Source: Citrobacter sp. On2M | GTDB taxonomy: Bacteria > Pseudomonadota > Gammaproteobacteria > Enterobacterales > Enterobacteriaceae | Reading direction: 5' to 3' | NCBI RefSeq assembly: GCF_018035235.1 | Contig: NZ_WPCV01000005.1 | Coordinates: 558,001-622,000, forward strand | DNA: 64,000 nucleotides | Part shown: positions 9,699 through 19,044 of the stretch, piece after piece | Layout: each line of letters begins with the position of its first letter | Numbering within the stretch: position 1 is the first letter of the stretch | Notes under the pieces: model-generated | The model's database searches: none | Seen by the model: the letters and a program-made list of their open reading frames with translations, nothing else | Told to the model about the DNA's origin: nothing | Program-made: the position numbers and the translations under genes

Positions 9699-11441
9699 AT
9701 GGCTGGACGAATCCCACGTGTATTTATCAATGACCTGCTGGCAAGAACCGACATCGTCGATCTCATCGACGCGCGGGTAAAGCTGAAAAAGCAGGGCAAA
9801 AATTATCACGCGTGCTGTCCGTTCCATAACGAAAAAACCCCCTCTTTCACTGTAAACGGTGAAAAACAGTTTTATCACTGCTTTGGGTGTGGCGCGCATG
9901 GCAACGCCGTCGACTTTCTCATGAACTATGACAAGCTCGAGTTTGTGGAAACCGTCGAAGAACTGGCCGCAATGCACAACCTTGAAGTGCCTTATGAAGC
10001 CGGAACAGGTCTTAGCCAGATAGAGCGTCACCAGCGTCAGAATCTCTATCAGCTAATGGAAGGGTTAAATGATTTTTATCAGCAATCCTTCGCCCAACCC
10101 ATCGCCGAGCCAGCACGCCAGTATCTGGAGCAACGCGGTCTGAGTGCCGAGATTGTCCAGCAGTTTGCTATTGGTTTTGCGCCGCCGGGATGGGATAACG
10201 CCTTAAAACGTTTCGGCGGAAATGTCGACAACAGGAAGCTGCTGCTCGATGCCGGAATGCTGGTCAATAACGACCAGGGAAGAACCTACGACCGTTTCCG
10301 CAATCGCGTGATGTTCCCGATTCGCGATAAACGAGGCCGGGTGATTGGTTTTGGTGGCCGCGTACTCGGTAACGATACGCCAAAATACCTCAACTCCCCG
10401 GAAACCGATATTTTCCATAAAGGCCGTCAGTTGTATGGCCTTTATGAAGCCCAGCAGCACAACGCTGAACCACCGCGTCTGCTGGTTGTCGAAGGGTATA
10501 TGGATGTTGTCGCGCTGGCGCAATACGGTATCAACTACGCCGTCGCCTCGCTGGGTACGTCGACCACGGCGGACCACATTCATATGTTATTCCGTGCGAC
10601 AAACAACGTGATTTGCTGTTACGACGGTGACCGCGCCGGCCGCGACGCCGCATGGCGTGCGCTGGAAACCGCGATGCCGTACATGACCGACGGTCGTCAG
10701 CTACGCTTTATGTTCCTGCCCGAAGGTGAAGATCCGGACACGCTGGTACGTAAAGAGGGTAAAGAGGCCTTTGAAGCACGGATGGAGCACGCACAACCGC
10801 TCTCCGTCTTCTTATTTAACAGTCTCTTACCGCAGGTTGATCTCAGTTCACCGGACGGCAGCACGCAGCTCGCCGCGCTGGCCCTGCCGCTGATAAGCCA
10901 GGTGCCAGGTGACGCGCACCGGATTCAGCTGCGCCAGACGCTGGGACTGAAGCTGGGCATCTTTGACGATGCGGCGCTTGATCGTTTAATGCCAAAACAG
11001 GCAGAAAGTGGCGTGGTACGCCCGCCTCAGCAGATAAAACAGACGCCTATGCGTATACTTATAGGACTACTGGTGCAAAACCCAAATCTGGCACCACTTG
11101 TACCACCTATGCATGGGCTGGCTCAGGCAAAGCTACCGGGGCTCAACCTGTTCAGCGAACTGGTCAACCTGTGTGTGGCGCAACCCGGCCTGACAACGGG
11201 TCAACTGTTAGAGAATTATCGCGGAGCAAGTGAATACGCAACACTTGAAAAACTCTCAACCTGGAACGATATAAAGGATGAGAATGTTGAAAAAATGTTC
11301 ACCGACACGCTAAACCGAATTTTTGATTCAATGCTTGAACAGCGACAGGAAGAGTTGATAGCTCGCGATCGCACGCACGGTTTGAGCAGTGAAGAGCGCA
11401 GGGAGTTCTGGGAAATCAGACAGGCCCTGGAAAAAAAATGA
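9699..11441 (+). CDS. dnaG: DNA primase
   Basis: The 580-residue primase that lays down RNA primers at the replication fork. The N-terminal CHC2 zinc domain has its cysteines and histidine in CCPFHNEKTPSF and FYHCFGCGAHG (about residues 39-65). The TOPRIM catalytic core shows VVEGYMDVVAL near residue 264 and the acidic DGDRAGRDA near residue 309. The C-terminal part is the DnaB-helicase-binding domain, ending FWEIRQALEKK. Length and order match E. coli. It is the middle gene of the operon. Confidence 0.98.
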   Translation: MAGRIPRVFINDLLARTDIVDLIDARVKLKKQGKNYHACCPFHNEKTPSFTVNGEKQFYHCFGCGAHGNAVDFLMNYDKLEFVETVEELAAMHNLEVPYEAGTGLSQIERHQRQNLYQLMEGLNDFYQQSFAQPIAEPARQYLEQRGLSAEIVQQFAIGFAPPGWDNALKRFGGNVDNRKLLLDAGMLVNNDQGRTYDRFRNRVMFPIRDKRGRVIGFGGRVLGNDTPKYLNSPETDIFHKGRQLYGLYEAQQHNAEPPRLLVVEGYMDVVALAQYGINYAVASLGTSTTADHIHMLFRATNNVICCYDGDRAGRDAAWRALETAMPYMTDGRQLRFMFLPEGEDPDTLVRKEGKEAFEARMEHAQPLSVFLFNSLLPQVDLSSPDGSTQLAALALPLISQVPGDAHRIQLRQTLGLKLGIFDDAALDRLMPKQAESGVVRPPQQIKQTPMRILIGLLVQNPNLAPLVPPMHGLAQAKLPGLNLFSELVNLCVAQPGLTTGQLLENYRGASEYATLEKLSTWNDIKDENVEKMFTDTLNRIFDSMLEQRQEELIARDRTHGLSSEERREFWEIRQALEKK

Positions 11442-11590
11442 ATTTAACGGCTTAACTGCCGAATACCTATCGGGAAGCCCCCGACAGCCGCACGGAGAGG
11501 CAGCGGCAAAATATAAGTATGCCCTCGTTTTGCCGTTGGCGGTTTTACCGCCCAACACCAATCAAACGAATTAAGTGTGGATACCGTCTT

Positions 11591-13435
11591 ATGGAGCAAA
11601 ACCCGCAGTCACAGCTGAAGCTTCTTGTCCAACGTGGTAAGGAGCAAGGCTATCTGACCTATGCCGAGGTCAATGACCATCTGCCGGAAGATATCGTCGA
11701 TTCAGATCAAATCGAAGACATCATCCAAATGATCAATGACATGGGTATTCAGGTGATGGAAGAAGCACCTGATGCCGATGATCTGCTGCTTGCTGAAACC
11801 TCCAACAGCACCGATGAAGACGCAGAAGAAGCGGCTGCCCAGGTTCTGTCCAGCGTTGAGTCTGAAATAGGTCGTACAACGGACCCGGTCCGTATGTACA
11901 TGCGTGAAATGGGTACCGTTGAACTGTTAACCCGTGAAGGCGAAATCGACATCGCTAAACGCATCGAAGACGGGATTAACCAGGTTCAATGCTCTGTTGC
12001 CGAATACCCGGAAGCCATCACCTACCTGCTTGAGCAATACGATCGCGTAGAAGCAGAAGAAGCACGTCTTTCCGATCTGATCACCGGCTTTGTCGATCCG
12101 AACGCGGAAGAAGACATGGCGCCAACGGCGACACACGTCGGTTCTGAACTCTCTCAGGAAGAGATGGACGACGATGAAGACGAAGATGAAGAAGAGGACG
12201 ACGACAGCAGCGATGATGACAACAGCATCGACCCTGAATTAGCGCGTGAGAAATTCGGTGAACTGCGTACTCAGTACGAAATCACTCGCGACACTATCAA
12301 AGCGAAAGGCCGCAGCCATGCAGCCGCGCAGGAAGAAATTCAGAAGCTGTCTGAAGTGTTCAAACAGTTCCGCCTGGTGCCGAAGCAGTTCGACTACCTG
12401 GTAAACAGCATGCGCGTCATGATGGACCGCGTGCGTACTCAGGAACGTCTGATCATGAAGCTCTGCGTTGAGCAGTGCAAAATGCCGAAGAAAAACTTCA
12501 TCACTCTGTTCACTGGCAATGAAACCAGCGAAACCTGGTTCAACGCAGCAATCGCGATGAACAAGCCGTGGTCTGAAAAACTGCACGATGTGGCAGATGA
12601 CGTTCAGCGCGGCCTGCAGAAACTGCAGCAGATTGAAGAAGAAACTGGCCTGACCATCGAGCAGGTTAAAGATATCAACCGTCGTATGTCCATCGGTGAA
12701 GCGAAAGCCCGCCGTGCGAAAAAAGAGATGGTTGAAGCGAACTTACGTCTGGTTATCTCTATCGCCAAGAAATACACCAACCGTGGTCTGCAGTTCCTGG
12801 ATCTGATTCAGGAAGGCAACATCGGTCTGATGAAAGCGGTTGATAAGTTTGAATACCGTCGTGGTTATAAGTTCTCCACCTATGCAACCTGGTGGATCCG
12901 TCAGGCGATCACCCGTTCTATCGCGGATCAGGCGCGTACCATTCGTATCCCGGTGCATATGATTGAGACCATTAACAAGCTCAACCGTATTTCCCGTCAG
13001 ATGCTGCAAGAGATGGGCCGCGAGCCGACGCCGGAAGAGCTGGCTGAACGCATGCTGATGCCGGAAGACAAGATCCGTAAAGTGCTGAAGATCGCTAAAG
13101 AGCCTATCTCCATGGAAACGCCGATCGGCGATGATGAAGATTCGCATCTGGGTGATTTCATCGAGGATACCACCCTCGAGCTGCCGCTGGACTCTGCGAC
13201 TACCGAGAGCCTGCGTGCCGCAACGCACGACGTTCTGGCTGGCCTGACCGCTCGTGAAGCGAAAGTTCTGCGTATGCGTTTTGGTATCGATATGAACACC
13301 GACCACACGCTGGAAGAAGTCGGTAAACAGTTCGACGTTACCCGCGAACGTATCCGTCAGATCGAAGCGAAAGCGCTGCGTAAACTGCGCCACCCGAGCC
13401 GCTCTGAAGTACTGCGTAGCTTCCTCGACGATTAA
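11591..13435 (+). CDS. rpoD: RNA polymerase sigma-70 factor
   Basis: The primary sigma factor, 614 residues. Region 1.1 is N-terminal, followed by the acidic spacer ([18 protein letters not shown], about residues 193-210). Region 2 follows with [16 protein letters not shown] for -10 recognition and melting, then region 3, and region 4.2 with the helix-turn-helix [20 protein letters not shown] for the -35. The start at ATG 11591 gives the standard [13 protein letters not shown]-terminus; the frame is open further upstream but without similarity. One extra residue relative to E. coli falls in the variable part. Confidence 0.98.
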   Translation: MEQNPQSQLKLLVQRGKEQGYLTYAEVNDHLPEDIVDSDQIEDIIQMINDMGIQVMEEAPDADDLLLAETSNSTDEDAEEAAAQVLSSVESEIGRTTDPVRMYMREMGTVELLTREGEIDIAKRIEDGINQVQCSVAEYPEAITYLLEQYDRVEAEEARLSDLITGFVDPNAEEDMAPTATHVGSELSQEEMDDDEDEDEEEDDDSSDDDNSIDPELAREKFGELRTQYEITRDTIKAKGRSHAAAQEEIQKLSEVFKQFRLVPKQFDYLVNSMRVMMDRVRTQERLIMKLCVEQCKMPKKNFITLFTGNETSETWFNAAIAMNKPWSEKLHDVADDVQRGLQKLQQIEEETGLTIEQVKDINRRMSIGEAKARRAKKEMVEANLRLVISIAKKYTNRGLQFLDLIQEGNIGLMKAVDKFEYRRGYKFSTYATWWIRQAITRSIADQARTIRIPVHMIETINKLNRISRQMLQEMGREPTPEELAERMLMPEDKIRKVLKIAKEPISMETPIGDDEDSHLGDFIEDTTLELPLDSATTESLRAATHDVLAGLTAREAKVLRMRFGIDMNTDHTLEEVGKQFDVTRERIRQIEAKALRKLRHPSRSEVLRSFLDD

Positions 13436-13454
13436 TCTCGCCGCTTAAGCATAA

Positions 13455-13478
13455 ACGCCACCGCAAGGTGGCGTTTTT
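13455..13478 (+). terminator. rpoD terminator
   Basis: ACGCCACC and GGTGGCGT pair around GCAA and are followed by TTTT, 19 bases after the rpoD stop. This is a strong intrinsic terminator ending the operon. Confidence 0.9.
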
Positions 13479-13480
13479 CT

Positions 13481-13987
13481 TTATAGTCCCCGCCTGAGCA
13501 GGGCGTCGTTCACTTCCCGATACGCTTCCACCAGTTTATCCAGCGTGATCCGGCTTAAACCGCTGGGATTCGGCAATACCCATATTTGCGTCGCGCCAAT
13601 GGTCAACGTCTGTTTCCCCCACTGAGCCCCACGCTGGCTAAGGCCCTGCTCAAATGCCTGCTTACCGAGGATTGCGAGTGCGGCGGGCTGATACTCTTCT
13701 ATTTTCTCAATGAGCAGACGACCGCCGTTACGCATCTCCAGGAGCTTCACTTCATTGGCTTGTACCGTCGGCCTGTCGACAAATTTCGTCACGCCGCAGC
13801 GGAAGTCCAGCAGGTGTTGCGCCTCTTCGGGCTTAAGCTGACGATCGGTAAATCCCGCCTGATGAATGACTTTCCAGAAGCGATTCGCGGGATGCGCAAA
13901 GGGAAATCCTGTACCCGCAGAAGAGAGCCCCGGATTGATGCCACAAAATACCACCCGCAGCCCCGGTGCCAGTATGTCCTTAACCAT
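13481..13987 (-). CDS. mug: G/U mismatch-specific DNA glycosylase
   Basis: Mug removes uracil and ethenocytosine mispaired with guanine. With the start at ATG 13987 ([20 protein letters not shown]) it is 168 residues, the E. coli length. The active-site motif [15 protein letters not shown] carries the catalytic asparagine, and NPSGLSR near residue 140 is the strand-insertion loop. It lies convergent to rpoD and next to tRNA-Ile2, as in E. coli. Confidence 0.95.
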   Translation of the reverse strand: MVKDILAPGLRVVFCGINPGLSSAGTGFPFAHPANRFWKVIHQAGFTDRQLKPEEAQHLLDFRCGVTKFVDRPTVQANEVKLLEMRNGGRLLIEKIEEYQPAALAILGKQAFEQGLSQRGAQWGKQTLTIGATQIWVLPNPSGLSRITLDKLVEAYREVNDALLRRGL

Positions 13988-14112
13988 AATTACTCCGAAC
14001 AATACATCAGAGGAACAAGTATAACGGACTGAAAATACATTGTTTATAAAAACAGCATCCGTACGCTTATGTCTGGATTGCAACGCGGAGTTACTTTATA
14101 ATCCATCGCCAC

Positions 14113-14188
14113 GGCCCCTTAGCTCAGTGGTTAGAGCAGGCGACTCATAATCGCTTGGTCGCTGGTTCAAGTCCAGCAGGGGCCACCA
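14113..14188 (+). tRNA. ileX: tRNA-Ile2 (CAT anticodon)
   Basis: A 76-base cloverleaf with acceptor stem GGCCCCT/AGGGGCC, D-loop AGCTCAGTGGTTAGAGC, anticodon loop CTCATAA, T-arm GGTTCAAGTCC and an encoded CCA. The CAT anticodon with this sequence and position after mug identifies the minor isoleucine tRNA whose C34 is converted to lysidine. The 3' part serves as the integration site of the island that follows. Confidence 0.95.
14142..14188 (+). repeat. attL: 3' part of tRNA-Ile2
   Basis: The last 47 bases of the tRNA, from within the anticodon stem to CCA, recur exactly at 48883-48929. This is the usual form of a P4-type integrase attachment site. The short similarity continues past CCA (ATATCAAGGA, then a TTAGAT stem). 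Confidence 0.9.
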
Positions 14189-14247
14189 GACATATCAAGG
14201 AGTTAGATGAGAAATCGTCTGACTCCTTTTTCATTTTATACGAATCG

Positions 14248-14269
14248 GGTCAGGTAATGGGTCAGGTAA
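14248..14269 (+). repeat. Paired GGTCAGGTAA motifs, left end
   Basis: Two copies of GGTCAGGTAA start 12 bases apart, 60 bases inside the left attachment site. The same pair with the same spacing lies upstream of the integrase gene at 48735-48756. These are likely arm-type integrase-binding sites. Confidence 0.6.
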
Positions 14270-14349
14270 GGATTTGCCTCCCTGCCCACTTCATCTCGCT
14301 GCATGCATCCCCCAGTAGTGATAAAAGCCAGTAATACCGCCCGTAATAT

Positions 14350-14691
14350 TCACGATACAGCATTATTACGGCTCCGTCGCAGCAAGCCAGTTGCTTGTCG
14401 TGCTCTCAGTATATCTACCGCCCGAAGATAAGGGGATTGCTCCTGCCAGTTAAACTCCCTGCGATCGATACGAACCAGTTCGTACTTATCCACCAGGAAG
14501 TTGACTGCATCAGCCAGGGTAATCCCAGCATCAATATGTTCCTTAATAACAGTTTCATCACCGAACGGCGTGTCGTTCAGTGTCAGGCCATAGTGCTGTT
14601 CCAGCAGGCGTGTCAGTAATATTTGCCAGACTGCAACGGGCGACAGACAGGGCTTCGCCGCCCGCGAAATTGTAGCAGGTAGAGTTTTCAT
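14350..14691 (-). CDS. cbtA: Type IV toxin CbtA (YeeV/YpjF/YkfI family)
   Basis: Cytoskeleton-binding toxin of 113 residues from ATG 14691 ([18 protein letters not shown]); a longer in-frame start at 14754 adds 21 residues not typical of the family. Members bind FtsZ and MreB and block their polymerisation. The conserved [34 protein letters not shown] and [17 protein letters not shown] are all intact. The antitoxin gene cbeA lies immediately upstream. A decayed second copy of this gene lies past the right attachment site at 49083-49250. Confidence 0.93.
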   Translation of the reverse strand: MKTLPATISRAAKPCLSPVAVWQILLTRLLEQHYGLTLNDTPFGDETVIKEHIDAGITLADAVNFLVDKYELVRIDRREFNWQEQSPYLRAVDILRARQATGLLRRSRNNAVS

Positions 14692-14711
14692 GTTTGCTCT
14701 TGCGGAGTTAG

Positions 14712-15029
14712 TTAACGTTGAGTGGGGTAAACGGCGATGTATACGTAGCCGCAACTGCCAAGTGTATCGGCTTCGCAGGTGAAACCGTTGTGGTACAGGG
14801 TGACACAGTGGGCATGGCGGGGATTCATTTCACCAGTGGTTAGCATCGATTCCATCTGGCTGATAAAGTGCGGGAATGTTTCATCCAGCTTCCGGCATTC
14901 GGCGTCACTGAATTTACCGGTGATACTGGCCCGGTCAGCCAGATAATGCAGTTGGTTCCCCTCCTGTACCAGACGGGCTCCCAGATGCGGCGTGGTATCC
15001 CGCTGCAGGCCCCATGTAATGTTGCTCAT
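14712..15029 (-). CDS. cbeA: Type IV antitoxin CbeA (YeeU/YfjZ family)
   Basis: A 105-residue protein matching YeeU/YfjZ, beginning [20 protein letters not shown] and ending [11 protein letters not shown]. In this type IV system the antitoxin does not bind the toxin but stabilises FtsZ and MreB filaments. It precedes cbtA by 20 bases, the standard order, and follows the yeeT-like gene in the same transcription unit. Confidence 0.93.
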   Translation of the reverse strand: MSNITWGLQRDTTPHLGARLVQEGNQLHYLADRASITGKFSDAECRKLDETFPHFISQMESMLTTGEMNPRHAHCVTLYHNGFTCEADTLGSCGYVYIAVYPTQR

Positions 15030-15047
15030 TTATAACCACCTTTATTG

Positions 15048-15269
15048 TCAGTTCAGAGTGATACTCATCAGACAGGCATAGGGCCCGTTGCAGTCCTGGC
15101 GGCGTTCGGCGTATACCGCCAGCACGCCGGGAATGTCAGGAACTACCTTACCGGTGTAATGACAGACACTGCCGTGCCACTGGTATCTGCCGGTGCAGTA
15201 TCGAAAAATGCGTGAGGCCGGATGCTGACGGTAAATTGTCATCGCCCGGCGTTTACTGATAATTTTCAT
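15048..15269 (-). CDS. yeeT: DUF987 family protein, YeeT-like
   Basis: A 73-residue protein beginning MKIISKRRAMTIYRQHPASR, close to E. coli YeeT. The function is unknown. It is almost always found between yeeS and cbeA in CP4-type islands, as here. The chosen start at 15269 gives the family N-terminus; an in-frame ATG at 15281 overlaps the end of yeeS. Confidence 0.88.
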   Translation of the reverse strand: MKIISKRRAMTIYRQHPASRIFRYCTGRYQWHGSVCHYTGKVVPDIPGVLAVYAERRQDCNGPYACLMSITLN

Positions 15270-15277
15270 GTAATACC

Positions 15278-15759
15278 TCAAAGCAGACCATGCTCAGCGA
15301 ACGACAATATCTGCGTACCACCGACGATAAGGTGGTCATGCACACGGATATCAACGAGCTGAAGCGCCTGCACCAAACGCTGCGTGATGGTCTTATCTGC
15401 CTGGCTGGGCGTGGTATCGCCGGAGGGGTGGTTATGCGCCAGTTCACTGCTGCTGCATTGAAATACAGGGCTCGTTTGACCACCTCACGAGGATGTACCT
15501 CGGTACTGCTAATAGAACCGGCAAACAGGATTTCATGGGCAATCAACTGGTTCTGCTGGTTCAGATACAGCACCATAAACTCTTCGCGCTCCAGCCCCGC
15601 CATTTTCAGTTTCAGCCAGTCACGGGCAGCCTGAGTGGAGGTAAATGCCACGCCTGTTTCGCGCAGGTGTCGGTCAAGCAGGGTTAAGGCGCGTTTTACC
15701 GTACGTTGTGCGGTCAGTGGAAGTGCCGGTGCCTGTGGGATAAGTGGCTGTTCCATCAT
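15278..15759 (-). pseudogene. yeeS: RadC-family protein YeeS, frameshifted
   Basis: The N-terminal 100 or so residues match the RadC/JAB family ([40 protein letters not shown]). After about 15447 the frame is lost: the next bases still encode LAHNHPSG, the metal-binding JAMM motif, and the final [10 protein letters not shown], but in another frame, consistent with a single-base deletion. In the original frame translation continues to a stop at 15253 with unrelated sequence and no metal site. The product is presumably inactive unless this is a sequencing error. Confidence 0.8.
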
Positions 15760-15767
15760 GAATATCC

Positions 15768-16226
15768 TTAATCAATAATGCGCAAAATGGCGCTGGATTC
15801 AGGGTGCTGCAGGGCGTAATCCCGCAGGCGGTAATAGTGCTCCGTCATGGCATCGCATTCGGTGCGACAGGCGTGATGGCTGTATTCAATCAGGCAGACA
15901 GCGATACCTGCGGCTTCTGCGCTCATTTGCGCACCATTACCGTTCATGCTGTTGAAAAGATGCCATTTATCGTCCCCCTCAGCATCGGGAGCCATAAACG
16001 CTCCGCCATTGCTGAGCGTGTAAAAGGACCAGATACCACCGCTGTACTCATCACAGAAGCGGTCCATCCAGGCGAAAATGCGGGGTTCCAGCGTTATCCA
16101 CTGCGGGATAGTGCCAAAGTACAGCGGCCAGAAATCAAGACGCTGTTCGTCAGGTACTGGTGTTGCAGTGAGGTCAAATTGAGGTTCATTAGCGGGCACC
16201 AATTCGCCTTGCGTTTGTGTCGTCAT
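15768..16226 (-). CDS. Antirestriction protein, ArdB/KlcA family
   Basis: A 152-residue protein of the ArdB/KlcA family, which counteracts type I restriction enzymes without being a DNA mimic. Conserved stretches include LPLYFGTIPQW-like FWPLYFGTIPQWITLEP, SGGIWSFYTLSNGG, and EYSHHACRTECDAMTEHYYRLRDYA. Such genes help incoming mobile DNA survive entry. It lies in the usual CP4 position between ykfF and yeeS. Confidence 0.88.
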   Translation of the reverse strand: MTTQTQGELVPANEPQFDLTATPVPDEQRLDFWPLYFGTIPQWITLEPRIFAWMDRFCDEYSGGIWSFYTLSNGGAFMAPDAEGDDKWHLFNSMNGNGAQMSAEAAGIAVCLIEYSHHACRTECDAMTEHYYRLRDYALQHPESSAILRIID

Positions 16227-16293
16227 GGATATTCTCCGTCAATAAAAAACGCCAGCGACGATGGCTGGCGTATGGGAATATGCAGGGGTGTGA

Positions 16294-16530
16294 TCAGCAG
16301 GAGGATGCTCTGAGGATGCCTGGCTTGCGGATATAGCGGTTAAGTCCTTCACCGGCATCGGTTTCAAAGCTCCACGCACGCCAGACCATTCGACCTTCAG
16401 AGTCACGAACTACCAGGCGGAAGTGACTGCACTGGTCATCTTCTATAGCGACGTTTTGATACCGGCTGGTAATAGCGTCGGCCTGCTGTCGGGTGAAAGG
16501 TCCCGGTGGCAGCATATGAGATTCAGACAT
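16294..16530 (-). CDS. ykfF: DUF905 family protein, YkfF-like
   Basis: A 78-residue protein beginning [19 protein letters not shown], matching E. coli YkfF. Function unknown. The conserved [20 protein letters not shown] lies in the C-terminal half. The frame is open further upstream to 16611, but the family starts at the methionine used here. It is a standard member of the CP4 backbone. Confidence 0.85.
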   Translation of the reverse strand: MSESHMLPPGPFTRQQADAITSRYQNVAIEDDQCSHFRLVVRDSEGRMVWRAWSFETDAGEGLNRYIRKPGILRASSC

Positions 16531-16607
16531 TCGGTGTACCTTAAAAGCAAAAGCCCCTGACGCAGATGCGTCAGGGGCTATGGGAGTATGCAGGTGTGGG
16601 GTGATTA

Positions 16608-17018
16608 TCAAAAACCCGTCTGCACCTTATACAGGCGCAAAGTTTTGCTGCCCCGGACAATCTTCACATACAGGGCATTATCTTTTGTGCCACGAACAAA
16701 CCCGGCCTTTACATCTCCCTTGCAGTCACCACCGTCATAAGGGATGTTAAGTCCGGTGTTAAATACCAGGTCAATAATCCCGAAACTTAAATCTTCACAG
16801 GCTGGACCGGGCAAATCCTGAATCAGAGCAAATTTATGGTCGTCGCTGACACCGGTCAGTGAGCACATGGAGGTGTTGATGTCGTTTCCCTGGCACCAGT
16901 ACTCCTGACCAGGATTGTCTTTATCCATCAGGCTTGCCGGAAGCTGAGCAGCACCGGCACTGAATGCGGCAAGTGACAGAATGAAGGCGGGTACAGCAGA
17001 GGTCATTATTTTCAGCAT
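16608..17018 (-). CDS. Small secreted Cys-rich protein
   Basis: A 136-residue protein with a clear signal peptide ([20 protein letters not shown], cleavage after AGA near residue 24). The mature part has four cysteines in the order WC, MC, ACE, DC, enough for two disulfides in the periplasm. I do not recognise a characterised family. It shares the spacing of WC...C...CE...C with the next gene upstream, so the two look like diverged paralogues. It belongs to the minus-strand CP4 backbone run. Confidence 0.7.
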   Translation of the reverse strand: MLKIMTSAVPAFILSLAAFSAGAAQLPASLMDKDNPGQEYWCQGNDINTSMCSLTGVSDDHKFALIQDLPGPACEDLSFGIIDLVFNTGLNIPYDGGDCKGDVKAGFVRGTKDNALYVKIVRGSKTLRLYKVQTGF

Positions 17019-17084
17019 GGTTTTCTTCCTGAATTAATCCAGCCCACTGTCGGGCAAAATGAAGGAGGTTGATATCGGGTGTTA

Positions 17085-17522
17085 TCAGAAGCGCCGGTAG
17101 CGAAACAGCTCTTTGCCCTGGTACAGCGCCACCAGGTCGTCATATGCCGGCTTCTTCTGGTTGGGCTTAAAGGTCACTACCGTGCCCGGACGGCACAGGT
17201 CTTTTACGGTGAGACCGAATTTCTTGTCCGGAGTAATGGTGAATCCCTTCGACACATCGTTGTGCATAATAGTTATCCAGCCCCACAGGCCGCCTTCGCA
17301 GTCTTTAAAGGGTGCTGAACGCACCGTGACCATCCCGCCCAGACGGTCAACAGACATGGCTTCGCATTTTCCGGTAACCTGACGATGCGCATCACACCAG
17401 AAAATATTCCCGTTGTTGTCATTGACGACTGCAGGTAGCGTCCGGTTATAAGGCTGGGCCTGAGCCCCTGCACAAAGCAGAAGGCTGCCGGTAATGCCCA
17501 GTATTTTAATCAGTGTTTTCAT
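17085..17522 (-). CDS. Small secreted Cys-rich protein, paralogue
   Basis: A 145-residue protein with signal peptide MKTLIKILGITGSLLLCAGA, cleaved probably at AQAQ near residue 23. The frame is open further upstream, but the signal peptide fixes the start at 17522. The mature part has the same order of cysteines as its downstream neighbour (FWC, KCE, DCE, LC). The C-terminus DLVALYQGKELFRYRRF resembles KTLRLYKVQ of the other protein in position. Probably periplasmic; function unknown. Confidence 0.7.
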   Translation of the reverse strand: MKTLIKILGITGSLLLCAGAQAQPYNRTLPAVVNDNNGNIFWCDAHRQVTGKCEAMSVDRLGGMVTVRSAPFKDCEGGLWGWITIMHNDVSKGFTITPDKKFGLTVKDLCRPGTVVTFKPNQKKPAYDDLVALYQGKELFRYRRF

Positions 17523-17563
17523 TACGTTGGTCCTTAACAGAGAAAGTATCAGGTAGCGGTGAT

Positions 17564-18100
17564 TCAGGCCCATACGGTCAGGCCCAGCATCACAAGCCAT
17601 ACCCAGAAGTAAGCCGGTTTCTGACCGAGGGTTTTCGCCCGACGCCACAAATAGAACGGCACCAGCCAGGCAAGTTTGCCGAACGTGGTGGTATCCACTC
17701 CGGCCTTACGCAGGCGTCGTTCATCGAGATACCCCAGTGCGATATTGAGCAGCAGCGTGATGAACCAGTACTGCCCACCCGAGACGGCCTCATATGCCTC
17801 GTCAAAAGACATTCCGTTCAGCCCTGCCGTCCACAGCTCAAGCGCATAACCAATGAAGGGAGCAAATGCCAGCGTCCATACCACTCTGCCCGGAATGCGG
17901 TTTCCTGGCAGTGCCGGTGGTGTAGTGCTGTGGAGCAGCGCCGAAGCCAGCGGGGTAGCGGAGATTGGCTGCCACTCCGTCATGCCCTGTCGCCATACCA
18001 AAGTGGATGCAGTCAGTTCACCGCGCATAATCAGGCCGGTGATGTCGTCTTCAGTCACATTGTCGTGACGTATGCCATTTTTCTCGTAATGCCAGGTCAT
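17564..18100 (-). CDS. GYF_2 domain membrane protein
   Basis: A 178-residue protein. The N-terminal 55 residues have the GYF_2 pattern (MTWHYEKNGIRHDNVTEDDI, then LVWRQGMTEWQPI), a small peptide-binding domain common in bacterial membrane proteins. Three or four hydrophobic segments follow (VWTLAFAPFIGYALELW, YWFITLLLNIALGY, AYFWVWLVMLGLTV). It lies between the WYL regulator and the two secreted proteins and may form a small envelope unit with them. Function unknown. Confidence 0.75.
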   Translation of the reverse strand: MTWHYEKNGIRHDNVTEDDITGLIMRGELTASTLVWRQGMTEWQPISATPLASALLHSTTPPALPGNRIPGRVVWTLAFAPFIGYALELWTAGLNGMSFDEAYEAVSGGQYWFITLLLNIALGYLDERRLRKAGVDTTTFGKLAWLVPFYLWRRAKTLGQKPAYFWVWLVMLGLTVWA

Positions 18101-18125
18101 TGTTTTTCCTTCTTAACAGAGGTAA

Positions 18126-18836
18126 TTAAATCAGTGTGTTGCCCGGCTCCTCCTCAGAGGGTCCAGGAGACAGGACTTCGCGGATACAGCTGAAGTGCGG
18201 AAGTGCCCGGATAAAGCCCGCCTGTGTGGTTAGCTGGCTGAGACGTTTTTTCGGGATAAAAGTGGTATTGAGGACCGTTACTGCATGAATAGCCGTCAGA
18301 GGATGCACGGTGATATATCCGTTCAGTTCACCTGTTAGATACCAGCAACCATCGAGTGATATCAGGCGGTACGGGGCCAGCCCGTCACAGCGCTCTCCCT
18401 CGGCCAGCAGCAGTACCCGCTGGCATGCGGTAATGGCACTGACGAGGCGGTAAAACACCAGCGAGCTGGCCGGTGACACTGACTGTGGGGGCTGCCACAC
18501 CAGGCAGGGCATCCCTCCTGCGGTGAGCAGCATGCCCGCCAGACGCCGGTCCAGCCCCGGAAAAATATCGGCCAGTCCTGCCCGGTGAGCAAAGGTCAGC
18601 GCATCCAGCTCGCCCTGTACGCCTCCACCGGTACTGCGCAGGCGGCATTGCCCCCGTCGATACTCAAGGTCGAGGTACATCAGCCGTTCGCGAAAGTCCC
18701 GTCGCAGGGTACGGACTGACACACCAAACTCTGCAGCCAGCCGCGCCATGTTCAGCGTTTCACCTGCAACCAGGCGGCTGATTATCAGTGACAGCCTGAC
18801 AGCCAGCCGGTCATGACGGCGCTCTGCCTGTGTCAT
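18126..18836 (-). CDS. HTH/WYL-domain transcriptional regulator, YfjR/YafY-like
   Basis: A 236-residue regulator. The N-terminus is a DeoR-type helix-turn-helix (TLNMARLAAEFGVSVRTLRR, about residues 27-46) and the C-terminal half resembles a WYL domain (YRLISLDGCWYLTGELNGYI, about residues 155-174), expected to bind a ligand or nucleic acid. YfjR and YafY sit in the same place in CP4-57 and CP4-6. It probably controls the backbone genes downstream on this strand. Confidence 0.82.
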   Translation of the reverse strand: MTQAERRHDRLAVRLSLIISRLVAGETLNMARLAAEFGVSVRTLRRDFRERLMYLDLEYRRGQCRLRSTGGGVQGELDALTFAHRAGLADIFPGLDRRLAGMLLTAGGMPCLVWQPPQSVSPASSLVFYRLVSAITACQRVLLLAEGERCDGLAPYRLISLDGCWYLTGELNGYITVHPLTAIHAVTVLNTTFIPKKRLSQLTTQAGFIRALPHFSCIREVLSPGPSEEEPGNTLI

Positions 18837-19044
18837 CTTAAATCTCCGTAATAGTTAACTGACTGAATATGAAATGATTCTAAAGAGGGGGGCGGACAGG
18901 GTATGGACATGGAATGAACTATTTTTTATCTGCCACCGGAAGCAGGCCCGACGCGGCACATCGTGAAATACGGTGAAAAAACACTCAATTCAGTGGAGGT
19001 AAAACGGACAGGGAGTGTCCTTTCCTAACATGCTGATAACATGC

